NCBI GenBank assembly: GCA_025716815.1
Contig: JAIXMN010000066.1
Location: 1-48,793 of the forward strand
Length of the DNA stretch: 48,793 bases
Origin: Dichotomocladium elegans
Lineage: Eukaryota; Mucoromycota; Mucoromycetes; Mucorales; Lichtheimiaceae
Reading direction: 5' to 3'
Each line of letters begins with the position of its first letter. Position 1 is the first letter of the stretch. The notes under the pieces were generated by a model, which had not been told where the DNA came from, ran no database searches, and saw nothing but the letters and a program-made list of their open reading frames with translations. Of the stretch, positions 29,128 to 38,699 are shown in pieces. Position numbers and translations under genes: made by a program.

Positions 29128-29760
29128 AAATGAGGTAAATCTATTAAGATAAGATGCAATGTCGACTCCCGCATAATAAATATATTTCTTCTCTAGTGCC
29201 TTGATTCCATAGTTCATTCTTTGAGTAATTGCAAAGGACGCGGAGGAACAGCTGTGTCGATTAACTTTGCCACTTGATATGGTGATAGGTGTGTGTACCA
29301 GTGTACAAAAAGGTGTAAATCTGCAGCTACAAGGTAGGAGCAACTGCTTTCTTTGAAATGGATATTGGATAGATGTATACTAGCTAGCTGGAAGCACTTT
29401 TCATAATCAACACAGATGAGGCAATAATAATAATGATAACATAAATAAAACATAATTCAACACTCAACAGTCTCATATTTAAATATTGGTGTGATAATTC
29501 AGGATATTGCATGTTTTTATACAGCTCAGCGCATTATGGATTTTATAGGGGTTTCTAGGTTTTACAGGACGAGCTTCATGACGGATTTTATAGGGATGTA
29601 TAGGGTTTTGCAGGACTTAGCTTCATTACGGATTTTATAGGGTTTTATAGGGTTTTGTAGGGCCCAGGTTTTCTTGGAGAAAGTAAAATTTACCCAAAAA
29701 TATCTGGACCCTATAAAACCCTATAAAACCTGAAAAAATCCCCTGAAATTTTTTGCGGTG
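29128..29760. repeat. CACTA 1 right subterminal region
   Basis: No gene. From about 29530, repeated GGATTTTATAGGG and GGGTTTTATAGGG motifs in both orientations lead into the terminal inverted repeat ending GCGGTG at 29760. Confidence 0.75.
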
Positions 29761-30303
29761 CAAGGATATACATTTCCCAACCTTGACATTCCTGTTGATA
29801 ATTCTTGGGTTGTTCCTTACAATCCATACCTGTCCTACAAATATAACGCCCATATTAATGTCGAGATTTGCAAAACATCCAGAGTGATCAAGTATCTGTG
29901 CAAGTACATCACAAAAGGTTCTGATCGAGCGCTGCTTGAGATTTCTGAAAACCAAAGTCCTGCCTCTGCCTCCACATCCGCCGCTACTACCACAACTCCT
30001 GCTCCTGTCTCTGCTGACAAGGACGAGATCCTTCAGTACCAGAATGCGAGGTACATTGCACCAAGTGAAGCATTCTGGCGAATGGTAGAAAATGACATTC
30101 ACATGCATTATCCACCCGTTTATCGCTTGGATCTCCACTTGCCTGAGCAGCAGTACGTCAGATTTCGCGACTCTATGACTACACAAGAACTTGCTGAAGC
30201 GCGACAAGCAGCAAGTACAGGAACAAAACTCCTTGCATTCTTCGCTCTCTGCTCCCAGGATGAATTTGCCCGCACTCTCAAGTATATGGATGTTCCTCAG
30301 TAC
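29761..30303 (+). pseudogene. Helitron Rep domain, second fragment
   Basis: Continues the Rep domain: GYTFPNLDIPVDNSWVVPYN, SYKYNAHINVEIC, then IKYLCKYITKGSDRA, the tyrosine-lysine motif that carries the catalytic tyrosine in Helitron Rep proteins. A low-complexity Ser/Ala/Thr insert follows (SPASASTSAATTTTPAP), then AFWRMVENDIHMHYPPVYRL. The frame is open to the hAT insertion at 30304. Confidence 0.88.
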
Positions 30304-30974
30304 TAGGGTTTCTCATTGAATCCAGACCTTATGATCCGATCCGGATCAAAAGGCAATGGTATGGATTCGGATTGACCTCATCTCGGATTTTGCGGATCTG
30401 GTGTAGGACATTTACAATCCGGATCTCATACAGATTGCACTTCACGGATCTGAACCGATCCGGATCGCATACAGATTGCACTTCGCGGATCTGTTCCAAT
30501 TCGTTAGATCTGTCCAAATCAACCTAGACATTGGGTTCCTGCCATTATAATCCTGTTAATGTATAACAATAGCAATTACAGATGTGCAAGAAATGGGATG
30601 TGGGAGTTTGAGAATGAGGAATACAGTTAGTGCAAAGTTGCGGAATAAACAAAACCAGCAAGAAATGTAGCTTCGTTATAGCTCATACATAGTTGACTTT
30701 GGCGAAATGACCGACTCTTTAGATAATAGCTGGTAGTATTTCGATGTGAAGCTGGCTCAATACACATCTCTTTTAGGATATCTCAGGTTTTATATTTGCA
30801 GAACGCGAAAGGTAAAAAAATCACGCAAACTCCTCGAAAGTAAATATTCCTTCTATATCAATCATTCCACGGCCATGCGCTTTTCCCCATATTTCTGTAT
30901 TTCCTTTTCTCATTTTCCAGCGATCAGTATTTCTTGGTTTTCACCAAGCAATGATCACAAACGCAACCTGCGCC

Positions 30975-31684
30975 TCGATTTAGTATACATATTCCCACCC
31001 ACCTTGAACCTTGTAATTCTCTCATATAACCGGTTGCTTGACCATCTGGAAAACTTTGAGGAGGACTGGAAAAATGTAAGCGAGGTTACAGTGAAGCGAT
31101 TCCAGACACCAAACTTATATGTTGATTCATAGGAATGGCCCGTGCTATCAGAAGCAGCACGCTGCGGATGGGCAAAATTAAAAGGCTACTACTGCAAGGC
31201 TGAAGGACATGCCTTTGCTGTCGCGACTGCTATGGATCCACGGCTGAAATTCCAATGGTGGGAGGACGAGAACTGGGGACACTTCGGTGATGTTTCGAAA
31301 GAGCAAGTGCAAGCGACTTGGGAAGCGTACAAGCCGATTGCTGGTCATGAGTCGTCCATTTGCAATCCAGATGCCTTAATCAGGAGGCCGCAAAGGATTG
31401 CTGACCAGCTGCAGGCATACGTCTCCGCCAATTGTATATTTGATGAGACAAACGGTGTCAATCAGGAGCTTGTTCTCAGCCACTGGCGTGGCGAGGTGAG
31501 CGAATGGAAAGAGCTGAAGACAATGGCGCGCAGATACCTGGCAATACCAGCATCGTCAGTCGGTTCGGAGCGCACATTTTCACGAGCAAAGCATTACATT
31601 CCAGCATCAAGAAATCGGCTCAATCCTGCAAAGCTTCGCGAGAGTGTACTTGTCAACTCGTGGTGTACATATTTCGGCGAGTAG
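30975..31684 (+). pseudogene. hAT transposase, C-terminal part
   Basis: PPTLNLVILSYNRLLDHLENF (from about 30990) matches the central hAT block. After a stop near 31130 the frame shifts, and 31142-31684 gives DPRLKFQWWEDENW and the hallmark dimerisation domain ELKTMARRYLAIPASSVGSERTFSRA, ending about 30 residues later. The N-terminal zinc finger and early catalytic residues are absent. It cannot encode an active enzyme. Confidence 0.85.
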
Positions 31685-32409
31685 ATGGGCGTTAGCAGGC
31701 GGCAAACTAAAAGAAGATTGTTTATGCTAGAAAGATGTCACCTTAAGCGTGAGTCTCGTAAATAAATAAAAAAAGCTTTCGCGTCGCTGTAATTCCAGCA
31801 ATTAACATCGATTAATAGTACTTTGTTGCTGGTTTCGCAGTACAATTACGTACGCGGTTTCTCTGAAGGCAGACCAGCTTTGAAATGTGGTGGGCATGGG
31901 TGCAAAATTAAATTGTTCAGCTTGTGACCGTCACCCAGCCACAACCATAGGCATAACTAGCTAGTCTGAAGCCATTCTGCCAGACATCAGAAGCGTTCCA
32001 AATGGCTCCCGCGTCAGCAATTATACCACTTTGCCTTCTATGGATCAAACCCTCCAACTTTTTTAATTCCTATTGGGATTTTCTGTTCTTTGACGCTTAA
32101 TTTTTTGCTACAACTGCTAATGTCATCTTAAAATCAACTTCGGTTTTCACCTTTCTCCGTTCTGACAGTATTGCCGAATGGCCATATTCTTTCCAATTTC
32201 GCTCTATTGATGTGTTTTAATAAATCTCCTCATTTCAGCATTATGGATCACGGATTGGGATGGATTGGGACGGATTGAAGCGGTGTGGATCCGGATTGCA
32301 ATTTGCAATCCGTTTAGCAAACGGATCGGATTCGGTGTGAGCAATTCGATCCGCGGTGTGGATCCGGATTGAATCCAATCCGATCCAGATCTGTCAATGA
32401 GAAACCCTA
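31685..32409. other. hAT 3' non-coding region
   Basis: No gene. AT-rich, with a polyadenylation-like AATAAATAAA near 31761, then GGATC-rich subterminal repeats from about 32260 to the terminal inverted repeat. Confidence 0.6.
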
Positions 32410-34499
32410 CTCGGTACTACACTTGGAACTCAAATCACCGCGAATGGAGGCGGAGAGTTCAGCCACCATTTGCAGATATAGTGCCGCGGATATATTTTGC
32501 GTCACTTACAAATATGCCACTCTACTGCCTTCACTTGCTTTTGCTGAATGTTTAAGGTCCAACAAGTTTTGATGCTCTGCGCACAACAGATGATGGTATT
32601 GTACACCCAACTTTCGAAGCAGCAGCACTCGCACGAGACCTCTTGGAGTCTGATGAAGAATGGGATCGTAGCATGGCCGAGTCGTCACTAACTGCATCGG
32701 CATCATTGCTTCGTGAACTCTTCTGCATTATCCTTACCAACTGTTCACCTGGTAATCCTCTTGAACTGTGGAACACCCACCGCGAGAGAATGGCTGATGA
32801 TTACTTTTTTGAATTCCGCCGACTTCATCACATGGCAAACGAGGATGAGCTTCAACCAGGTGATATTGAAGCCATCTACCAGCGAACACTTTGTGATATC
32901 AATTCACGTCTGCAGGTTACCGGTCACCGCTTATCCGAGTTTCCTACCTTGCCCCAGGAGTCCCGGGTAACTCTCAGTGAAAATATCCCACGTGGTGAGG
33001 CCCTTATCCACGCCGAGCGCCGCCACTACGATCCAGAAGAACAGGCCTTGATCAATGCTGAGTTGGTCCACATGCTCAATGATGATCAGCAATTTGCATA
33101 TGACGCCATTACCTCCGCAATTCGAGAGCAGCATTGCGATCCTTCCATTCCTCGCTCTTCTTTCTCAATGGTCCAGGTGGTAGGGAAGTCACTGGTGTTT
33201 AAAGCATTATTGAGCTATGTGCGCGCTCAACAAGCAATTGCCTTGCCAGTTGCCTCCTCGGGGATTGCTGCAATTCTAATCCCTGGCGGTTGGACCGCTC
33301 ATAGTCGTTTCAAGGTTCCTTTGAATGCAGATGAGAACAGCACCTGCTTCATGAGCCTTGGTAGCTCGCATGCACGGCTTATTCAAGAAGCATCCCTTAT
33401 TGTTTGGGATGAGGCCGTCATGTGCTGCAAGAATAACTTCGAGGCAGTCAATCACACGCTCAAGGATATCATGGGTGCCACTAACCCGGCATGTGAGAAC
33501 GTTCCTTTTGGTGGCAAGGTGGTCGTATTTGGTGGCGACTTTAGACAGCTGCTTCCAGTCATCAGAAACACCATCTGGCCAGAGATAACCTCTGGAATCA
33601 TACAGGCAGCTTCCTTTTGGCGTTCAGCTCGCGTGTTGCACCTGACAATTAACATGCGCGTTCGCAATACTGGCCCTGATGCCGCCGCCTTCGCAGAGCA
33701 ACTTCTTGCCATTGGTGATGGCCAACCTCCATATAGCCAGAGCGTCGAGATCCCACCAGAGTGGCGTATAGGTTCAGGTAACAGTATAGATTTAATTCAA
33801 GAAATCTATCCTAGGATCCATCACGCTAATCCTCAACCCGAGGATTTTAACGGCTGTGCCATTCTTGCTATGAGAAATGATGAAGTGGATGCTATAAACA
33901 AGGAGGCGTTTGAGATCTTCCCAGGGGAGACCAAAACTTACAGCTCAATAGACCGTATTGTAGATGCCAATGATCCTGATGCAGCCAGTGCACGATATCC
34001 CATTGAGTTTATCTGCACGCTGACCTGCCCTGGGATTCCTCCACACTGCCTGGAACTCAAACTCGGAATGCCCTTGATTCTACTCCGCAACCTTGACCCT
34101 GATGCAGGGCTTTGCAATGGAACAAAGCTTTTTGTCACAGGTCTTCTGAGCCGCTCCATCATCGTTAGGCGCATCAGTTAAGGATACCAGGGTTCCGAAT
34201 TTTATCTTCCGAGGATCAACATGTGCTCAACCGAAGGCGAGCTGCCGTTTATTTTATGCCGCCGTCAATTCCCTGTCCGCCCTGCCTTTGCCATGACCAT
34301 TCATAAGGCTCAAGGGCAGACACTGTCACGCGTTGGTCTTCGCCTAAGCGACCCAGTGTTTTCGCATGGCCAGCTGTATGTTGCTCTTTCACGTGCAACC
34401 AACCCCAAGAACTTGCGCATTTCCCTCAACAAGGATGAGACTTCTACAGCAAACGTTGTTTACCCCGAAGTCCTCCTACACTCTACATCTTCAACCTAA
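32410..34499 (+). pseudogene. Helitron PIF1-like helicase domain
   Basis: Continues from the Rep fragment. A stop lies near 32552, then a long open frame: LNDDQQFAYDAI (Q-motif region), a damaged Walker A, VWDEAVMCCKNNFEAV (Walker B type), FGGDFRQLLPVI, INMRV, LKLGMPLILLRNLD, stop at 34179-34181, then FAMTIHKAQGQTL and HGQLYVALSRAT, the last PIF1 helicase motifs. At the P-loop the frame reads VQVVGKS; NGPGG is visible one frame over, so small compensating deletions removed the nucleotide-binding loop. Strand unwinding should be lost. Confidence 0.9.
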
Positions 34500-34822
34500 G
34501 CATTCTTCTCAAGCACACCATTCCATTCCTTTCTCCATTTCTCACTCTATGTTATATGCTTCTCCATTCCTTCTCTCTATGTTATTTTTTCATCTTCACT
34601 TTCCCTCTATACCTTTTTCTTCACTCCTTTCTATGCCCTTTCAGCAATAAATTACACTTTTTGTGTCAGAAAACAGCTTTAAATCTCCAAACGAGATACA
34701 TAGGGGGTCTGGGGGGTTCGCCCCCCAGCAAGCCGTTTTCCCCGGAGCACCGCAGGCGGATGACACGAAGCGCAGCAGAGGGGATCAGCCACCAGAGGGA
34801 GTGTAGGTGAAATGAAGGCTTG
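34500..34822 (+). other. Helitron 3' flank, with GC-rich hairpin
   Basis: No gene. AT-rich to 34700, then a GC-rich stretch with an 8-bp stem and TTCG loop (34709-34728). This may include the Helitron 3' end, but I found no clear CTRR terminus before the Gy5 LTR begins at 34823. Confidence 0.5.
34709..34728 (+). terminator. Hairpin CTGGGGGG-TTCG-CCCCCCAG
   Basis: Perfect 8-bp stem with a stable TTCG tetraloop, 210 bp after the helicase stop. Helitrons have a short GC-rich hairpin near the 3' end that stops rolling-circle transfer, so that role is possible; a transcript 3' structure is the alternative. Confidence 0.5.
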
Positions 34823-34891
34823 TCTATATATATTTATTAGCATGTTTATCCAAACAGAGCAGTTCTCTTTTGGGCAGTATAGACTCTCACA
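34823..34891 (+). repeat. Gy5 5' LTR, truncated, with primer site (inverted block)
   Basis: 69 bp matching the last part of the Gy5 3' LTR (15531-15599) with two or three differences, ending ACTCTCACA. It is followed by ATTGGTGGAGAAGC, the same primer-site region as in Gy4. The first 30 bp of the LTR are missing. Confidence 0.85.
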
Positions 34892-34921
34892 ATTGGTGGA
34901 GAAGCAGGCTTCCGTCATATA

Positions 34922-35834
34922 ATGGACAATCACAATCCGCGATCCACAGTTCCTCTGAACAATAGCAACATCGATTCAGACGCTATCGATCCATGGGCTG
35001 CCCGGCAGATTCCAGTCCCAGAACCGACACCTCTTGCGTGCTGGCTTGCCTACCAAGCGGCTACTTCAGCGGCGGTTCCCGTTCCTGTTGTGGTTGGAGG
35101 GGTACAGTCCCCATTGTGTTGTTGTGTAGAGAGTTAGTGGCAAGTAGAAACCAATGGGTCAAAATCGAGTCTTTGAGACGGGATCCCCTTTATTGAATAA
35201 AAACAACTCTCTTTTTATATGCATTGGGATGGACCATGTTAGCTTTGCCGGAACAAGTGTTAGCCATTGACACCGCTTCTCTGCTACTCTCCATCTGTAG
35301 TTAATATTCCGGGCGATTGTTCCCTCCGTCTTCATTAAGAGGAAATCACCGATTGGATAGGTGTGAGATGGAAGAAGTCAGGGCATCAAGACGTACTTGT
35401 GGGAATTGTTGGATGAATAGCAGTTCCGCTCACTACTGACTGTGCAAGTGCAGTGTCATGAACAGGAGGACTACGACACCCATGCTCGACTCAACCATTT
35501 CCCGGGGAGTTGAATGTAACACAGCCCAACATGACGCATCAAGAGCGCATGTATCAAGTGGTCATGGCAGAACAGCAGGCTCGAGTCCGAGATTTAGAAC
35601 TTGAGCTTGCTCGGCAGAGGGAGGCCATTTTACATGTCGAAAATCGACATGCTCAGGAAATCGAGCAGCTCCAGACGCACACACATGCGGTCTACGAGTG
35701 GGCTCGTACTCGCCGAACACTGACACAGAGCTCGACACAGGAACTTGCCTTACAGAACGCTGTCGAAGAATCGGCTGTTGACGATCGGGGTTCTGATCGA
35801 CAGGCGACGGTATCATCCAATGCCTTATGGTCTG
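34922..35834 (+). pseudogene. gag: Gy5 Gag N-terminus (inverted block), interrupted by a solo LTR
   Basis: ATG at 34922, 30 bp after the LTR. MDNHNPRSTVPLNNSN through VPVPVVVGGVQ, then a solo LTR-like insert. The frame resumes in the same phase as QPNMTHQERMYQVVMAEQQ, with a long coiled coil (RVRDLELELARQREAILHVE) like the N-terminal region of Gy4 Gag. Cut at 35834. Joined to 21851 on the other strand, the frame continues without gain or loss of a base. Confidence 0.8.
35117..35521 (-). repeat. Solo LTR-like insert in Gy5 gag
   Basis: About 405 bp, minus orientation: TGTTACATTC at 35521 to CAACAACACA near 35117. It contains TATAAAAAGAG (around 35210-35220) and AATAAA (around 35195) in LTR order. 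The target duplication is not clear, so the exact ends are uncertain. No other copy in the window. Confidence 0.6.
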
Positions 35835-36551
35835 CCTCGGACTTGATTTATTGTGGTATCCAATAAAGGTGGGCGGGAGCTTGTGTGATCCGTCCGCATT
35901 ACAGGCGAAAACTACTGTAAACCTTTGCTTGTTCACAACAGTACCAGCAACAGGCTTGCTCGAAAGGGTTTGTCTGGGAGGATTTCTCCAATATAACCCA
36001 GTCTCATCAATATTGTACACGCGCTCTGGTGGATACTCAGCAATCTTCGCCTTGATCTCAGCGATCGCCTGCTGAATGTCATCACAGCTGATGTCAATTG
36101 TGCTGGCTTCTCCGTGCATCATGCGTGACTTAAACTGGTTCCTGGCCATGAACCTGGTCATCCACCCAACAGAAAACTTAAACCCAGTGGGTAGCTCGAG
36201 GTTCATCCTATTAGCCTGGATTCTTGCTTCACGTTCCAGCAATTGGTGATTAATTGGGGTTCCCATTGCTGCCATATCATGGACAAAAGCTGCAAGAATT
36301 TTCTCAAGCTCCAGAAGACTGGCACTTCTTGTACGCTTGCCAGCCAACTCGGTGTCTGTCATACCAAACAAAACATCGCGCAGCTTGAGAATATATCCAA
36401 TGGTAGATTTTCTTGGCTCTTTCTCAAGATTGAATTCTTCTTTGGCCCATCCTGCAAGTAGAGCTTGTTTGCTTTCCTTCGACTTGGGCAATGTATCTGC
36501 ATAAATGCATATCTGCTTCTTCTGGGCTTTTGTAAGTGAGACCTTTGGCAT
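35835..36551 (-). pseudogene. pogo transposase, N-terminal half
   Basis: First 239 codons. CENP-B-type N-terminal helix-turn-helix (MPKVSLTKAQKKQICIYADT, about 1-60), Tc5-type second DNA-binding domain (LLELEKILAAFVHDMAAMG through SVGWMTRFMARNQF), then the start of the DDE domain with the first D in VYNIDETGLYW, and RFTVVFACNADGSHKLPPTF. The last complete codon ends exactly at 35835. Codons beyond it, down to 35562, are read from the gag on the other strand and are not transposase. No stop or frameshift in this half. Confidence 0.9.
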
Positions 36552-36727
36552 TATCGAAAATAAAGAAAAATTTTAGATGTTTAAAGGCTAACAAAAGATA
36601 TATCGCTTTATCTAATGTTTAGGTCGTACAAGGTAATCAGCTGGCTCTGAATTCAGTAAACTGGTCACCCGATAAACTGGCCACATCCAACCTTCATGGA
36701 GCTGACCAGATTAGCGGGTACCCACTG
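35835..36727 (-). mobile_element. pogo-like transposon, N-terminal half
   Basis: Minus strand from the terminal repeat CAGTGGGTACCCGCTAAT at 36727 (TA at 36728-36729) to the break at 35835. Its terminal repeat closely matches the one at 23886. Inserted at a TA inside a Gy3-type LTR. Confidence 0.9.
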
Positions 36728-36729
36728 TA

Positions 36730-36964
36730 CTCCATCTTACATGGGTACTCGGGGATGGTAGCACTATTACAGATAAGGTGCTTGTGTGTGTATCGGTGAC
36801 CTTTATCATGCGTTATATGTCCTTGTTCCTTTCAGACCATCCTCACGTCGGTAAAACCTTATAAAAACCCAGTGGGAGAAAAATAGAGGGGAAAAGACTG
36901 TGGAAATGGATCTGGTTATAACGCGGCGTCATGGATCCTTCAATCCGTAATCACCTATGTGACA
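36730..36964 (-). repeat. Gy3-type LTR, U3 half
   Basis: 235 bp matching the Gy3 LTR from its start (TGTCACATAGG at 36964) to the TA where the pogo element is inserted. Somewhat more diverged from Gy3 than the two Gy3 LTRs are from each other. Confidence 0.88.
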
Positions 36965-38699
36965 CCAACCACTCCCGCCATACTGAAGTCCCTCCGCCCT
37001 CGTCTGAAGGGTGCTTCAGCGATCACCGCCACTAAACACGGATAATATGACAAGTAACTTCTCATTGAAAATTTCTACCTTGAACTGCAATGGTCTATGG
37101 AAAACCAACAGACCTGATTCTCTCACTGAACTAACCCGTTTTGTACGCCTCAACCTACATTCTGACCTTATCACCCTGCAAGAGACACACGCCTCTTCTC
37201 TCGATATTATCAACAATTTTAACACTCGATTCCAAACTCAGTCCGCCCTTTGGACTCCTAGCTGTGGCCTTGTTGCCCTCTCATAGTCCTACACCCTCAC
37301 CCGCATTCCCATCCCAGAGGCAGACCAGGCTCCTTTATCTCGGATAGACCACCCCACCAGGAGATGCAATGCTTTCTTTGTTCTAGTCCTCTATGCTCCT
37401 GCATCCAGTCCGTCGGCCCTCCACAGGTTCTTCAGCGATTTGCTCACGTTCCTCCCATTCTCCGGCAACGAGTCCATTTTAGATCGCCTCATTATAGCTG
37501 GCGACTTCAACTACGACTTATTTCGTTCTCGCGCACATCTTAGTTCCCCTACTGAGTGGCGTGCTCTTCTCGAGGACCACTTTATCAACTGCATCACCCC
37601 GCCGGACACGATTCCTGCTCTGGCTTGGCGACGGGGCCCATCCGCTGGATCCGCCATCGATTATATTTACTCTGCCCGCACCCTCTCGACCTCCATCACT
37701 GAACCCACCACCGAATTTTTACACCGAGACTGGACAGATCATACTGTGCTCTCGGCGACTTTGCTCCTCAGCCCACCCAAGACAGGCCACAGTCTCTGGC
37801 ATGCCCACCCTCGCCTTGCTGACGATCCTGAATTCTGCAGAGCACTCGCGTCCCAACTAACGTCACTCTTTCCACGCCTACAATCACTGTCTTCCCCTCA
37901 ACTACAATGGGAGTCCATGAAAGCTCAATTGACTAAATTCATTAAACAATTTAGTAGGACTCAAACGGCTCGTCGGAAAAGTTCTCTTGCTGACCTTCAA
38001 CACCGCCGCAATTGTTTATTACATGACTGCAGCGATCCTGACATCCTGTCTTTTGCCCTCCCACCTCTCGAACGTGAGATTGGACGTCTACAGAAAGAAA
38101 TCGTTGAAACATCTGCCCTCTGGGCAGGCGTTCGCTGGCGGGAAAAGGGGGAGAAATCCGCTGGGTATTTAAAGGCCACCATTCGCGAGCGCTCCGCCTC
38201 CCGCACTGTCCACGGCTTCCAACATCCCACGACCGGTGTCCTCTGCGCGACGATCTCCACGATGCATGATGCCGTTTGCAATTTCTATGGGGACCTTTAT
38301 TCTCCTTCTCCTGTCAACCAGGAAGCCGTGGTTGACCTTTTAGCTGCGATTCCTGCTGATACTCGTCTGTCTCCCACAGTGCAGTCCCACCTTTCCGACC
38401 GTTCTCACTCCTGGACATTCAATCCGCTGCCAAACGATCTCCCCGCAAAAGCAGCCCTGGTCCAGATGGCATCCCCTTACCCCATATGGAACCTTGTCTT
38501 TCGACATCCTCTTTATGGACCTTTGATTCATTCTGTATTCGCGCAAGCATTAACTTCTGGGGTTTTCCCTCCTTCTTGGCAGGAAACCTGTTTGTCCCTC
38601 CTTCCCAAGAAAGGCGACTTAACCTCCCTTCGCAACTGGCGTCCTATCGCACTCATCAATTGTGATGCAAAAATTTTCACGTGCCTGCTGAACTCTCAA
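36965..38699 (+). mobile_element. LINE retrotransposon, 5' and 3' truncated
   Basis: Starts with the last codons of a first ORF (PAILKSLRPRLKGASAIT, TAA at 37043-37045), one base before the ORF2 ATG at 37047. ORF2 is cut off at 38699 by the left end of CACTA 2. The upstream side abuts the Gy3-type LTR, so the 5' part is missing too. Confidence 0.85.
37047..38699 (+). pseudogene. LINE ORF2: endonuclease and start of reverse transcriptase
   Basis: Apurinic-type endonuclease: STLNCNGLWK, ITLQETHAS, LIIAGDFNYDLF, GSAIDYIYS and a WTDHTVLSA block near the end, matching N, E, D-x-N, D and D/H catalytic positions. Then a long helical linker and the start of the RT: YPIWNLVF, PPSWQETCLSLLPKKGD, LRNWRPIALINCDAKIFT. 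One in-frame TAG (37284-37286), and near 38460 the PGPDG-type motif is visible one frame over, so small indels are present. The catalytic ADD box is lost with the missing 3' part. Confidence 0.88.

Larger units (their letters stand above)
24390..29760. mobile_element. CACTA-type element 1, complete, in Helitron Rep
   Basis: 5371 bp with terminal inverted repeats CACCGCAAAAAATTTCAGGG, flanked by a 3-bp duplication CAA (24387-24389 and 29761-29763), as expected for CACTA/EnSpm. Joining the flanks with one CAA rejoins the Helitron frame (MNTAQ-GYTFPN). It carries a spliced Tnp2-like transposase on the minus strand and a divergent accessory gene on the plus strand. The terminal 170-250 bp contain many GATTTTATAGGG-type repeats. 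Confidence 0.92.
30304..32409 (+). mobile_element. hAT-type transposon remnant in Helitron
   Basis: 2106 bp with terminal repeats TAGGGTTTCTCATTGA and 8-bp flanks CTCAGTAC (30296-30303) and CTCGGTAC (32410-32417), one mismatch. Removal rejoins the Helitron frame as VPQY-YTWNSN. The subterminal 200 bp on each side are packed with GGATC/GATCC-type repeats. It encodes only the C-terminal part of a transposase. Confidence 0.92.

Noticed and set aside
31504..31695. Overlapping plus-strand frame in the hAT dimerisation region
   Set aside because: It is the +1 shadow of the hAT C-terminal frame.
34709..34728. Hairpin as a bacterial-type Rho-independent terminator
   Set aside because: The setting is eukaryotic and no U-run follows the stem; a Helitron end structure or transcript hairpin is more plausible.
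35562..35834. C-terminal 91 residues of the long minus-strand frame starting at 36551
   Set aside because: Past 35835 the pogo similarity ends abruptly; these codons are the antisense of the gypsy gag on the plus strand and do not belong to the transposase.
21852..35834. Two independent truncated pogo copies and two independent gypsy fragments instead of an inversion
   Set aside because: It would require four truncations falling by chance at exactly complementary, in-frame positions, plus complementary LTR halves at both outer ends.
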